From: Zopfochytrium polystomum
Lineage: Eukaryota > Chytridiomycota > Chytridiomycetes > Chytridiales > Chytridiaceae
Length of the DNA stretch: 56,368 nucleotides
Reading direction: 5' to 3'
NCBI GenBank assembly: GCA_025765615.1
Contig: JAIVFJ010000367.1
Span: forward strand, 1 to 56,368
The first letter of the stretch is position 1. Every line of letters starts with the position of its first letter. The notes below the pieces were generated by a model. The model was not told where the DNA came from. It did not search any database and worked only from the letters and a program-made list of their open reading frames with translations. Position numbers and translations under genes: made by a program. Below are positions 42,501-53,284 of this stretch, one piece after another.

Positions 42501-45500
42501 AGACGGGACTTTGACGCAAAATCGCATGACTGTCGTGGCCGGCACCTTTGCTACTCATCAGTTTGGCAGCTTGAAGTCTGCCTCATCCTCCGTAGTCATT
42601 CCTTCACCACCCCCATCCCCCATCACTCCAACCATCACCCTCTCTAGCTCATCCCCGACCCCTCAGCGAACCCTCGGCCGCGGATCCTCGTCTCGCGTCA
42701 CCCTGAGCTCCGACTTTGACCACCACAACGAGCTGAACGACACGAATCTGCTCGTGCCGGGTCGACCCATCGGCAGCGCCACGCACCTTCTCGTCCCCGG
42801 CGCCGGTTCATCCCGCCGCAGCCGGACGATGCCTCGTCCATCTCGTACACGCCCTCCCTGAACGCCCCACCAACCCCGACCAACGCCGGAACCCCAACGA
42901 CCCAGGTGGCCCCGGAGGCTGTCTTTGCTGCCTCCTCGGACCCAGTCAAACTCGCAAACGGCAGCGGTGGCGCGCCAGATTTCATCGCCGGCACGCGGCT
43001 GCCAGAGGTTGTCGTCAACCATGTTGCGCGGTGCATTAACCTGAACACAACCGCGGAGGAGGTTGCGGCACCGCCGCTGGCCGACGACGAAGGCAGCAGC
43101 GACGGCGAAGACGACGTAGGGGCGGGCGGCAGCGTGCGGCGCGGCGGGTGGCTTGCGCGCGTCTCTGCGAGTCTTCGCGCTGGGCTCTTGCGGCGACGGC
43201 GGCGCGGCAGCAGCGACAGCGCCAACGGAGCGGCGTCGGCTTCTCCGTGGCCGACATCACGGAGAAACTCGCTTCGGGAGTCGCTGGACAGCCGCAGCAC
43301 CGTAACGCGCAACAACTCGACGAGTACCACCGCCGCGCTGTCGCCGGGCCCGCCCGCCGAAAAGCATAGCAGCAGTGCGCGGTTCGTCGGGTCCAAGACG
43401 AAGAGTGGCGCTGCTCGAGTTCACGGACAGCGGTTGCGGCGAAAACTACAAGCCGGACAGGGAGCGGTCGGAGGTTGTGATGGTTTGGTTTTGCCGTTTT
43501 CCGTCCGAGCGGAAGCGGATGAGCCACGATCATCAAGGGTGCCGTCGCGGGAGCGGGACGGGAAGCTGGAACAGGCGCTGTTTGGCGCGTCCGCACGATC
43601 CGACGACTCGGGGACCGTGGGCGGAAATCGGTGGAGCCCGGGGGAAAAGTATTGGCTGTTCTGCAAGGGTGGCCGCCGAGATTGTGTTGCAAAGCTGGCG
43701 ATCGATATTTGAACGACGAAGGAAAGGTGCGTTGGTCCCGTGCTTCCGAGCGCGTCTTTTGCGCCAAAAAACCACTCACGATTTCAACCAACACAGGCAA
43801 TGCCCATCACTCCAGAGATCCGCGCGAGCTGGAAGCCTGATCGAGGGCATGGCCCGTCCGCTCTTCGCACGATCTGCGTCGCCTTCAAAACCGTTCCGCG
43901 GCCGCAGCGTCGCCAAACTCGCCGGCGAAGACCCCGCCAAATCCGAGCCCACCCTGATCCCGCCACCGCTCGCGAGCCCGCCGACCATCACAATCTCGGG
44001 CAGCGCTCGACGCGTACAGCACGCCGCCGCCGCTGTCGATCGCGATCGACACATCCGCGGCGACGCTGGACCACCCTGGCAACGGCGGTACAGCAGCGAC
44101 GACACGGACGCGACGGAGGGCGAGCCGACGGACCCGGATGCGCACGGGTTGATCCTCGCCAGCGTGCTGGGCATCGAGGACCCCACTGCGCCCCGAGGTG
44201 CCCGCCGGCCAATCGCAGACTGCGCGCGCGCGGGGATTGTGGTGCGGATGGTGACGGGGGACAATATGGCCACGGCGCGGTCGATCGCGCGGCAGGCCGG
44301 CATCCTGCCGGCCTCGTCGTCGGCGGGTGGCTCGTCGACGCTTACCCGCAGGTGATGAGAGGGTCCGAGCGTTCCGCGCGGCTGTCGCCGGAGGAGGCAG
44401 GACGAGGTGGTGCACCCACTGTGTGCGCGTGCTTGGCGGCGGGTCGTCGCCCGCAAGACAAGCAAGGTGCTGGTGGCAGCGGCCTTGAAGAAGCTCGGGA
44501 GACGGTGGCGGTCACGGGGTGATGACGGCACGAACGAATGCGCCCGCGCCTGCGGATGGCGGACGTCGGGTTCAGTATGTGGGTATCGCCGGGGACGGTA
44601 GGTTGCACAGGAAGGGCGGAGTGACCATTATCTTGTTAGATGAACAATTTTGTCAGTCTGTCAAAGAAAGCGATCGTGTGGGGGTCGATCAGGTTTGTAG
44701 CGTGTTTCATCTCCTTTTTTTTTTTTTTTTTTTTTTTTTGTCATTGGATCGCAGTGGTCCCATGCAACGCCATCTTATACTCACCATGCCGCGGCACTCT
44801 TCCTCCCTTGGACAGTGTACGACTCGGTCCGCAAATTCCTCCAATTCCAACTGACCGTCAACGTGGTCGCCGTCCTCCTTGCCATGGGCACCGCCGTCCT
44901 CACCGTCCTCACCGCAACCCTCACCCCGACCAAAGTACCCGAATCCGTCCTCTCGACCGTGCAGCTTCTCTGGGTGAACCTGATCATGGACACCTTTGCC
45001 CGCGCTCGCGCTCGCGACGGACCGACCGACGCCCGACCTGCTAGACCGACCTCCGTCGCGTCGCACAGACCCGCTCATCTCGCGCGACATGCTGCTCATG
45101 ATCCTCGGCCAGTCACTGTACCAGCTCGTCGCGTGCCTAACGCTCTACTGTGGGTACTCGGGCATCATGCGTGACCGGCGGATCAACTACGACGACCTGT
45201 TTGACGGCGTCGACCCCGTGACGGAGACGGTTGGTCTTCAACACGTTTGTCTTCTGCCAAGTGTTCAACGAGATCAACTGCAGGGTCATTGGGAAGCAAG
45301 CTCAACGTGTTCAAGGGCATCACCCAGAACTCGTACTTTGTCGGCAATCTTTGTCATGACCGTCGTCGTGCAGATCGTCATTGTCCAGAGCCGGCGGCGT
45401 CGCGTTTAAAAACGACCCCCGCTCGAAGCGCGGGAGTGGGCCATCTGCCTCGCCGTCGGCGCGCTGTCCGCTGCCGATCGGCGCGGGCATCCGCCTGCTC

Positions 45501-45723
45501 GCCCCGCGCCGTGTACGGGGACTCGGCGGCAGCCGCGCGCGGGTTCCACCCGGAGGTGCTCGGCGAGTCGGCCGACTCCGCCGCAGACGGCGGGTTCCTG
45601 GTCGGCGGCGTCGACGGCGGCGACGCGGACGCCGGCGGGAAGGGGAAGGGGATGGCCGGCGCGACGTACCTTGCGCTGCCGCCGCCGCCAGTCGTGATTG
45701 TTGTCGCGGCCGTCCATGTCTGA
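39596..45723 (+). CDS. P2B (PMC1-like) Ca2+-transporting P-type ATPase
   Basis: The N-terminal start is unsure (39596 is one option). A Ser/Ala/Pro-rich arm leads to [13 protein letters not shown] (about 40620), the P2B entry motif. A pyrimidine-rich intron ends at 41383 before GAGEPAKSS. Then [10 protein letters not shown], membrane helices, [12 protein letters not shown] (about 41988-42023, actuator TGES), [19 protein letters not shown] (M4 Ca2+ site) and CSDKTG with the phosphorylated Asp at 42498-42500. Next come [13 protein letters not shown], a long Ser-rich insert, VGSKTK, PFSSERKRMS-like sequence in broken frames, [20 protein letters not shown] (hinge, about 44230), VAVTG and [10 protein letters not shown], then M5-M10 ([43 protein letters not shown]), ending at 45723. 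It loads Ca2+ into the vacuole or out of the cell. A single missing base after the Gly of DKTGT and many later breaks disrupt the frame. Confidence 0.88.
44715..44739 (+). repeat. T25 tract in a Ca2+-ATPase intron
   Basis: Lies between coding for the ATP-binding hinge and for the [10 protein letters not shown] membrane segment, so it is probably the polypyrimidine part of an intron ending before about 44815. Confidence 0.75.
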
Positions 45724-46593
45724 GTAATAGCTGTCTTCCTTCCCCCCTGCCCCCCTCTTCCCCTTTTATTGAAGAACCCTTTTCGAAACTACGGACTTTC
45801 AACGGCCCCCCTCTGCAAACCTATATTTAGCTTCAAAAAAATAAGAATTCCACGTCTCCCCCCCTGTCCCTATCCATTGGTTTCCAGCATGAACCACAAG
45901 AACACCTCTCTTTCCTTCTTTCTTAAAAGCCCGCTTTCCTCCCTCTTTCTCGTCCTTCACTCCTCACTCTCTTCTTTTTCTCTTCTTTCCTGATTTCTAT
46001 TCCCTTTATTTTCTCCTGCACTGCGTCTCTGATCTTTCTTCGCTTCGTCTCACTTGTGTGTGTGTTTGTTTGCTTTTCTTCTTCTCGTGGAACGGATACG
46101 GGCGATTGAAACCACCCGCTGTTTTTTCCCTGTGTGGAGCCCAACTTGGAACGAAAGAGAGAAAAAAAGAAGAAGCACGCAAAGCTCAACACGCACTTCT
46201 GGCTACCTCCACCATCACATTCTATTCTGCCAGTCGCCACCAAGTTTTTCAGTGGAGGTTGGGGGGTGAAGTGATGCGGGGGTCTTTGACGCGCGCCCTT
46301 CGCCTCAACTTACTTTTTTCGTTGATGAATGCTGGGGACTGCTCAGTGAGTGCATTGGGCCAAGATGGGAGGGTTTTCTGTTCGGTTGAGTGTGCCACAG
46401 CGCGCGCCGTTGGAAGAAGGGTGCGACGCGGTTGCTTGCAGTTTTGAGCGACAAGAAAGGCCACTTTGTCTTCTTTGCAGAGTGCATGTAATGGACAATT
46501 ATTTAATTTCCAAAAATAGAAAAAATCACAGAGGCCAACGAAAAGACACACACACACACACACACACCGTCAGTCAGGTGACACCCTCCGTCG
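45724..46593. other. intergenic, pyrimidine-rich, no gene seen
   Basis: Sequence between the Ca2+-ATPase stop and the acyltransferase region. It is CT-rich to about 46060 and carries a CA repeat at about 46546-46567. Frames on both strands have no domain. Confidence 0.5.
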
Positions 46594-48702
46594 ATGCTGA
46601 TGCCGAAGCAGTCCTCGCCGTACCGCCGCCGCCGCGGCCGGTATGCCCGCTCGCCGCGACGCCCCCCCGCCGCCGCCCTCGCCACCATCGTGGCAGTCGC
46701 TGTGGTCGCCGTCCCCCGCTGCCGTCGCCGCTACCGTAGCCGATTCGGCTCCCCTGCCGCCGCCAACGACGACGACGCCCCGCCCTACTCCTCCCTCCTC
46801 CTCTTCCACCTCCCCGCCTACCCTCCTCGCCGCGGCGCTCCTCTGTGCCTTGTCCACGCCGGCATCGACCCGCCGCCGCCGCGCGAGCGCACCGCGATCC
46901 CGCGCGACTCGCCGCGCGCACCCTCCACCTTCAAGAAGCCGCTGCGGTGCTACGCGTACTCGTGCACGGGGGCCGCGGCGCGGTGCTACGGCCCAAGCTG
47001 TCCGTTTGGAACGCCCCAGGGACGGCGGTGAAGGGGGTGTGTCGCGGAAGACCGCCCGGGTTTGTGGAGGCGAGGGTTGCCGGCGGTGAGGAGGAAGATG
47101 TCGGTGAGTGGATCGCTCGGTGTTTTCTTTTGTGTCTGTCTTGGTCCGCACGTCGCCCCACCCCACTCACTCTCTCCACCCAGTTCCAATCGCAGATTCT
47201 CACGGAAGGGCGCCTTCGGCACGACCGTGCCCCCCGCCAACATCCTCGCCGTCCTGTACCTCAAACACAAACTGCCCCCGCTCCCGACCCTCGTGGACAC
47301 AATCCTGACGCGCCTCGTCGCGCGCTACCCCCCGCTTCCGCTCGCTCCCCGTCGAGGTCAACGGCGAAATCACCTGGGCCGAGCTGCCCGTCTCCGAAGT
47401 ATCCCTCATGGACCACATCACGCAGCTCGACCTCCCCCACCCCGGCGGACGTCACCGCAAAGCTCGAGTCCCTGCTCAACCACTTTTGGGATCCGACGCG
47501 CCCGCTGTGGCACCCTGTACCTCGTCCACGCACCGGGGGGCCGACGCCGTCGTCCTCGACATGCACCACGGCCTCGGCGACGGCGTGTCGCTCGTGCTCG
47601 TCGCCGCCGCCCTCTGCACCGACCTCGCCGGCCGCCCGCTGCCGACCCCGGCACCTCCTCCTGCAACAGCCGCACATCCAATACGACCACCACCACGGCC
47701 GCGCCAACCACCACCACCACCACCCAGCCCCTTAGCGATCGCCTCAGCCTACGCCGTGGCCGCCGCAACGCAAGTCACCCACGCCCTCTGGACCGCCGAC
47801 ACCCCCGTCCTCGATCAAAGCCCCGCACCTCTTCACCCGCTTCGACCCCCCGCCACCGCATCTTCACCCCGCGGCCCCTACCGCTCCCCCGCCGTCAAAC
47901 GCGTCAAGTCGGCCGTCCCCCGGCGCCACCGTCAACGACGTGGTCCTCGCGCTGCTCGCAGGCGCCTACCGCCGGTACCCTCGCCCGCACGGACCCGGCC
48001 ATCGTCCCAGACCTCGCCGCCGACCAGCCGCGGCTCCTCGTCCGCGCCGGCAGCGCAATCTCCCTCCCTCGCCCGCCGCCGTCGCCAGACGGCGGCGTCG
48101 GCGGGCTGCACAAACCGCTTCGTGTACCTCAGCGGCCGGGCTCCCCGTCGGCCTGGCGGGGTCCGCCGTCGCGTCGGATCCGCGCGGCGCGGGCGGGGAT
48201 GAGCCACGTGAAGGGCGGGGCGGCGGCGGCGGTGCAGATCGCGTCGCAGCGTTTTACGGCGGCGACGAGCGGGCGCGGGGTGCTGGCGTCGCTGACGTAC
48301 CAGTTTGCATCGCGGCACTCGGTCGGGGTCAGCAATTTGCGCGGGCCCGAGGCGCCGCTGGCCGTGTGCGGGGTGGAGGTGGAGCGGATCGTGCCGAGTG
48401 AGTTGAAAGAAATCCTTTTTTTTTTTTTTTTTTAACTCTTTTCTCTAACCCGACGTGGAACCTGTTTTGCCCGCCGAACGCCAAAAAAAAAAAAAAAAAA
48501 AAAAAAAAACCCACTCGCGCGCGAAAAAAAAAGTCGTCTCGAGCCCGGCCAACACGTGGATCGTCTTTTCGTACTGCGACCTTGTCTACTTTCGTGCAAC
48601 GTCGTGCCGAAATTGTACAAGGACCTGGGCCTGCTGGAGCGATGCTTCGAGCTCGAGTTTCAGGACATGCTGCGCGAAAATCGAGTGAGGGTGGGACTGT
48701 GA
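46594..48702 (+). CDS. wax ester synthase / diacylglycerol acyltransferase-like protein
   Basis: The N-terminal start is uncertain (46594 or 46643). The best chain reads VHGGRGAVLRPKLSVWNAPG and ends EEEDV, joining over intron 47104-47183 to VPIADSHGRAPFGTTVPPAN and ILAVLYLKHKLPPLPTLVD. Then SLMDHITQLDLPHP, LLNHFWDPTRPLW and MHHGLGDGVSLV (about 47561-47590). HHGLGDG fits the HHxxxDG active-site motif of WS/DGAT and related condensing acyltransferases. Further on, VNDVVLALLAGAYRRY, MSHVKGGAAAAVQIA and VGVSNLRGPEAPL match the C-terminal WSD region; the last exon has VFSYCDLVYF and ends at 48702. It would transfer acyl-CoA to a fatty alcohol or diacylglycerol for lipid-droplet storage. Frame changes occur at about 47215, 47350, 47505, 47650-47920 and 48120. 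Confidence 0.8.
48416..48509 (+). repeat. T19 and A27 tracts in the last acyltransferase intron
   Basis: A T19 run (48416-48434) and an A27 run (48483-48509), 48 bases apart, both lie between coding for EVERIVP (ending near 48397) and SYCDLVYF (about 48570). In RNA they could pair into a long U:A stem. Confidence 0.7.
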
Positions 48703-49802
48703 GAGTAAAAAGCGAGCCTCGGCTGGGGGCGCCGCTCACCTCATTCCGCCCAGCGATGTGAAGGTTCCAAGAAAGGGCGAAGTGGGGGTGAGGGGGGAGG
48801 GGATGTTCTTTGGGAAATTTTAAACACGCCGAAAGTCATTAGATGAGAAACAAAAAGAGTCTTCCACGGCCTATGCCGGGAATGCCCGAAAAATATTCGT
48901 CTAGAGAGCGTATAAATAAGCCAGTTTACCAAGTAAGAATGTTTCTTGTTTTTTCGGGTAGAGTTCTTCGTACAGTTTCTATTGTTTTGATGATAGCTGT
49001 TGAATTTGGAGTGCAAGTATTTCGGTGCCCAGCAAATCGGACCAGTTTTGCTTATTGGGTTTGGCGACCCCCTTTTGTTTCGTGGAGGCCTTGTGCTTTA
49101 AGTCAATAGCAAGAATCCGTGCGCGAGTATCTCATCTCTTCTGTTCTCTGCCCACGACCGCATGCAATAGTTCCTAAAGAACAAAAAAACGCGTTAAGTA
49201 GTGCTTTGACAACTCTTCTGCCGTGTCCCGTCTAGCGCGGCGCCCCCCGATACGGAACGAGGTTAGGGCTTCCAGCCGTCGTCGTAGCTCCTTGAACCAA
49301 AACTTTTTTGCGGTGTAACCCTGGAAGCTCACAAGCAAAAGCTACCGAGCACGCCCGCAAGCACACGCCTTCCAAAATAAATAAAAAAAGGAAACGGGAG
49401 GGTGGTGTTTTCAACCCCCCACCGTCGTGAAATCTTGAAGCTGGATGATTCGGTGGAGAGTTGCTGAATGCGCGGCGTGCGCATGTGGGTTTCGTCGTTG
49501 TTATTAAGGAAACTAAGACAAGGCCCCTTCTTCCTCAATGCAGATAGATGATCCAATCAACGGGTCGCGGGCACTGACTCTGTCTCCGCCTCCGGCTCGG
49601 ATCACAACGGCCGGGGCCGACCGGCGCGGAGCTTTGTGTTTTTGTTTTTTTTTCTTGTATTTTTTTTTTTTTTTTTTTTTTTTTGGACGACTTCGTGTTC
49701 CTGCTTTTTGTTTCCAAATTACAAATTAGGCGTCGTTTTGATCAAAGTCGCGCCAAGGAGCGCTCAGTCACGCAGTTGCGTAAAGGTCAGGGAGAGAGAC
49801 GG
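48703..49802. other. intergenic, no gene supported
   Basis: Small frames on both strands (for example 48843-49109 plus and 48741-49016 minus) overlap each other and lack any domain. It is AT-richer than neighbouring genes. A T25 tract lies at 49660-49684. Confidence 0.45.
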
Positions 49803-50010
<208 letters not shown>

Positions 50011-50306
50011 TGTCTTCCCTCCTCGACGGTTCTTCTGTATTCTTCTCCATTCCGTTCTTCTCTCCCACCATCTCGTCTCCATCGTTTGTCCAAAGGCCAA
50101 ACACTTTTTCCTATCAACTCTAGTGTTCCTCGCCCACAATCACCCTCACCAATTATTGATACTGCAGCAAAGTTCTACCCCCGGTACAAAACTCGCAATG
50201 GTCTACCTGGACAGCAGGCTCTTTGCCGCGCTCCTTTCCGTGTCGGTCGCCATCGCAGAGTCCGCAATCGCCAAATGCGTTTCCATGAGCTAACCTGGCC
50301 GCTCGC

Positions 50307-51772
50307 ATGCCGGCCGTCGGCATCGCCATCCGGCTGGGCTTTTCGGGCTCGTCCCCCTGGAGGGACAAGAAAAGGCCCCCCGCCGGAGACGGCAAGACGG
50401 CGTCGTACCCGCAAGGGCAGCCGCCGCAACGGGAGAGGTCCGTCATCCCGGCCCTGCTCCTGGCGCTGTGCATCTACGGCGTACTAAGCGCCATCCGCAC
50501 CGTCGACACGTTTATCGCGGCGACGGTCCGCCACCCCATCACCTGGAACACGACGACGACGCCTGCCAACCGCACCTTTGATCTCCTGGCCCTCGCCGGG
50601 GTCCCGGCCCAATGGACCGTCTCCCCGACCATGGTCGCAACCATTTACGACGGCTTCCAGCCGCCCTTCGATTCCACCGGCAAAGAGTGGTTCGCGCGGG
50701 CCGCCACCGTCGCCGACCGCGTCAGGACCCCGCAGTCCCCGCTTAACCTCACCGACGTCCTCGTCCTCAACAACACGCTGATCGCGGGGTACAAGTTCGT
50801 CTCGGACATCAACATCCGCGACCTCTCCGTCACCGACAGGCACAAGACTGACGCGGCGGTCCTCGTGGGGTTCGGGTACAAGACAAAGGCCAACATCTAC
50901 TACGCCTACACCGACGCAGCTCGGCCCTTGTTCATCCCCGTAGACCTGCAGCCGGGCAACCGCGCGTACGGGCTGGTCCACGTCGCGCCGGTGACCGCGA
51001 GCGAAAACGCGTTCATGAACCTGTCCCTGCTCGTCGTTAACGTCAGCTACACCGCGGTCGAGGCGCTGCCCAGCACGACCGACATCTCCAAGAGCCTCTG
51101 CATCCAGCGCAGCGGCAGCAGGGTGTTCAATCAGCTGGCGGTGGTGACGCAGGACGTGGCCGACTTTGGGTCGTACACGCTGACGATCAACCCGGCCCGC
51201 GCTGGTGGCGAACGAGACGGTGTGGCAGCTGTTGTCGAGTACCTGCTCCGGCACGCTGGGCAGCAAAGTCGCAGCCTTCAGCGCCGCGGCGGTGACGCTG
51301 CGCGCCAAAGTGACCGCGTCGTACGTGTTCGGGCCGTTAAGGTTGACGGGGGGGACGGTACCCCGACCACCTGACGCTCGACGCAGACGCGTGGCTCGCC
51401 GGACCCGCAACAGGCGGCGCGTACGATTACGTCGAGTACTCTGGCAACCTCGTCGACGCGCCTTTTCCGATCCTCGGCGCGCTGGGCGGGGTGCTGGTGG
51501 TCGCGCTGGCGGTGGTGCTGTGGCCGCGGGTGGTGTGCGAGAACCTTGTGTACGCCGGGGCCGGGGACGAGCGGGCGGGGATGGAGGCCGGGTGGACGTG
51601 GGCGGCGCTGCGGAACCGTTACGGCCACGCGGCGGTGCCGAGGCCGGTGGCGGCGCAGTGGGGACAGGGCCCTGGCGTGTCTGGGTACGTGCTGAAGACG
51701 GTGGCGGCGGCGGACGGCGAGACGCTGACGAAGGTTGTGGCGCAGGCGAAGCGAGAGGGGATCGATCTGTGA
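50307..51772 (+). CDS. membrane-anchored protein with large exposed domain, unrecognised
   Basis: I take the ATG at 50307 (MPAVGIAIRLG), though an upstream ATG at 50199 with a hydrophobic start is in another frame. A transmembrane segment (SVIPALLLALCIYGVLSAI, about residues 52-70) is followed by some 300 residues with several Asn-X-Ser/Thr sites (NTTTTP, NRTF, NLTD, NNTL, NLSL, NVSY), so this part is probably lumenal or extracellular. After frame changes near 51198 and 51358 come NETVWQLLSST, YVFGPLRLTGGTV, LDADAWLAGPATG and YDYVEYSGNLVDA. Then there is a second membrane segment (ILGALGGVLVVALAVVLWP), a cytosolic tail GMEAGWTWAALRNRYG and a stop at 51772. No family is recognised. A fungal surface protein of the two-anchor type is the likeliest reading. 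Confidence 0.6.
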
Positions 51773-52624
51773 TGAGAGCGAGTGATATGAGATGCTCTTT
51801 TTTGTGCTTGGGGCCAGCTGTCCATTTGTTTGCGCTTTTCTCCTTTTTTTTTTTTTTTTTTTAATGGCGGCGAGCGGCAGCGGCCTTTATGGTTTCGAAT
51901 CGTTTCGTCTGTAGCGACCGGGACTCTACGTATGGCTGCGCAGGCGAAAGAAACGGCCTGCCCTCTCCCCAACCCCCCCAGTCTCCGCGTCTTTGACGGC
52001 ACTCCCCATTCCAAGCAAGAGTTTCCCATTGTATCTTATGCGCATTTGGTCTTAACCTTTGGTGGCACCTCGAATCAACAAACCAACCTTCGAACCACCG
52101 ACCGCTCAGGACCACAGCACTTACTTCACGCCTTTTGTTGGGCCACCACCCGTCCCACAATTCTCATCAACTAAATCTGCACATGCCTCGCCGACAGCAA
52201 TCGTTACCCAACGTTCTGTCGGGGGTGGAGTCTCGTCCTCAAACAAGGCAGAGTGACCACGATATTGGAAGCAGCTCATGACACGCCCAACGGCACTCTG
52301 GAGTTCGCTTTCAGCCGTAAACGAACTCTGAGGGGTTGTGGGGTCGAAATGGGGGGGAGTAGGAGGGGAGTGGGCGAGTGGGCGGTGGGCAGGTGGCCTT
52401 GCCAGTCGGCATTGAAGGTGGTGGTCTGGAAAGGCCGGGAGTATTATATTAAATACCTGTGTAGTATTTTGTGCCCTTACCGTCCACGCACGGACGACGA
52501 GTAAATGAATTGTCAGCGCCGGATCGGGTTGGCGGGTTTGCTGCGGAAGCCGATCGGAAGGGGAAAACAAAACAAACAGGCCAACCGACGATGATGATTG
52601 ATTGAAGGGCACGTGGAGGGCCGA
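51773..52624. other. intergenic, no gene seen
   Basis: Contains T19 at 51844-51862 after the membrane-protein gene. Frames at 51830-52174 plus and 52121-52612 minus have no domain and overlap one another. Confidence 0.45.
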
Positions 52625-53110
52625 GGAGGCTGGTTTAGAACGACAGAGAGAGAGAAAGATAGAGAGAGGAGAGAGAGAGAGAGACTTGCAGAGAGAGTGC
52701 GCGTCACAGTCTCACCCAGGCTGCGTTGGACAGGCGGCACCAAACGACGAGATTCTATTTGTGCTCGCTGATTTGGATGGTCGCAAAAAAACTTCCATCT
52801 CTCTCTCTCTGTCTCTATCTCCCTTTCTCCCACCTGCTCAATCAAGCACCTTTCAACGCACATGCATGGTCGACTTTCCATATCGGTGAAGTTGGCGTGC
52901 CAAAAAAATTCCCTATTTTGGAAATTTCTTGGAAGCATTCTATAAAAGGTTTGACGCCATTGAAATTAAGGATGAGGGAGAGAGAGAGAGAGAGAGAGAG
53001 AGGGACAGAGACAGGGAGAGAGACAGAGACAGAGACAGGAAAAGAGACAGAGCGAAAGAGACAGAGCGAGAGAGACAGAGAGCGAGAGAGGGAGACCGCG
53101 GAGAGAGAGC
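52625..53110 (+). repeat. GA-rich simple sequence blocks upstream of the subtilase
   Basis: GAGA runs at about 52642-52700, a CT block at about 52797-52830, a pure GA run at 52976-53002 and AGAC/GAGA mixtures to 53110. This purine-rich region ends 175 bases before the subtilase start codon and probably lies in its promoter. Confidence 0.85.
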
Positions 53111-53284
53111 ACCGGGAGAACCGCGCAACGCAGCAACGGAGGCTCTGTTGTTGTTTCCCACGTCCCACATTTCCACCCCGTATTTGATACATATAATTAG
53201 ATAGACCGACGGCCCTCCTTCCCTCACCGCCCATCCCGCCCTCCACCTTCTCACCACCACCTTTGTTTCTGCCCTTCTCCCCAA

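Noticed and set aside
42498..45723. Ca2+-ATPase as a true pseudogene
   Set aside because: Conserved motifs remain recognisable after every break and similar breaks affect all core genes here, so indel errors explain it better.
48843..49109. 88-codon plus frame with a hydrophobic stretch, and the 91-codon minus frame across it
   Set aside because: Both are short, overlap each other, and show no domain; base composition suggests non-coding.
49141..49330. Possible tRNA or other structured RNA after the acyltransferase
   Set aside because: I looked for B-box and cloverleaf pairing and found none that closes.
51830..52612. Frames on both strands between the membrane protein and the subtilase
   Set aside because: No domain, mutually overlapping, and flanked by simple sequence.
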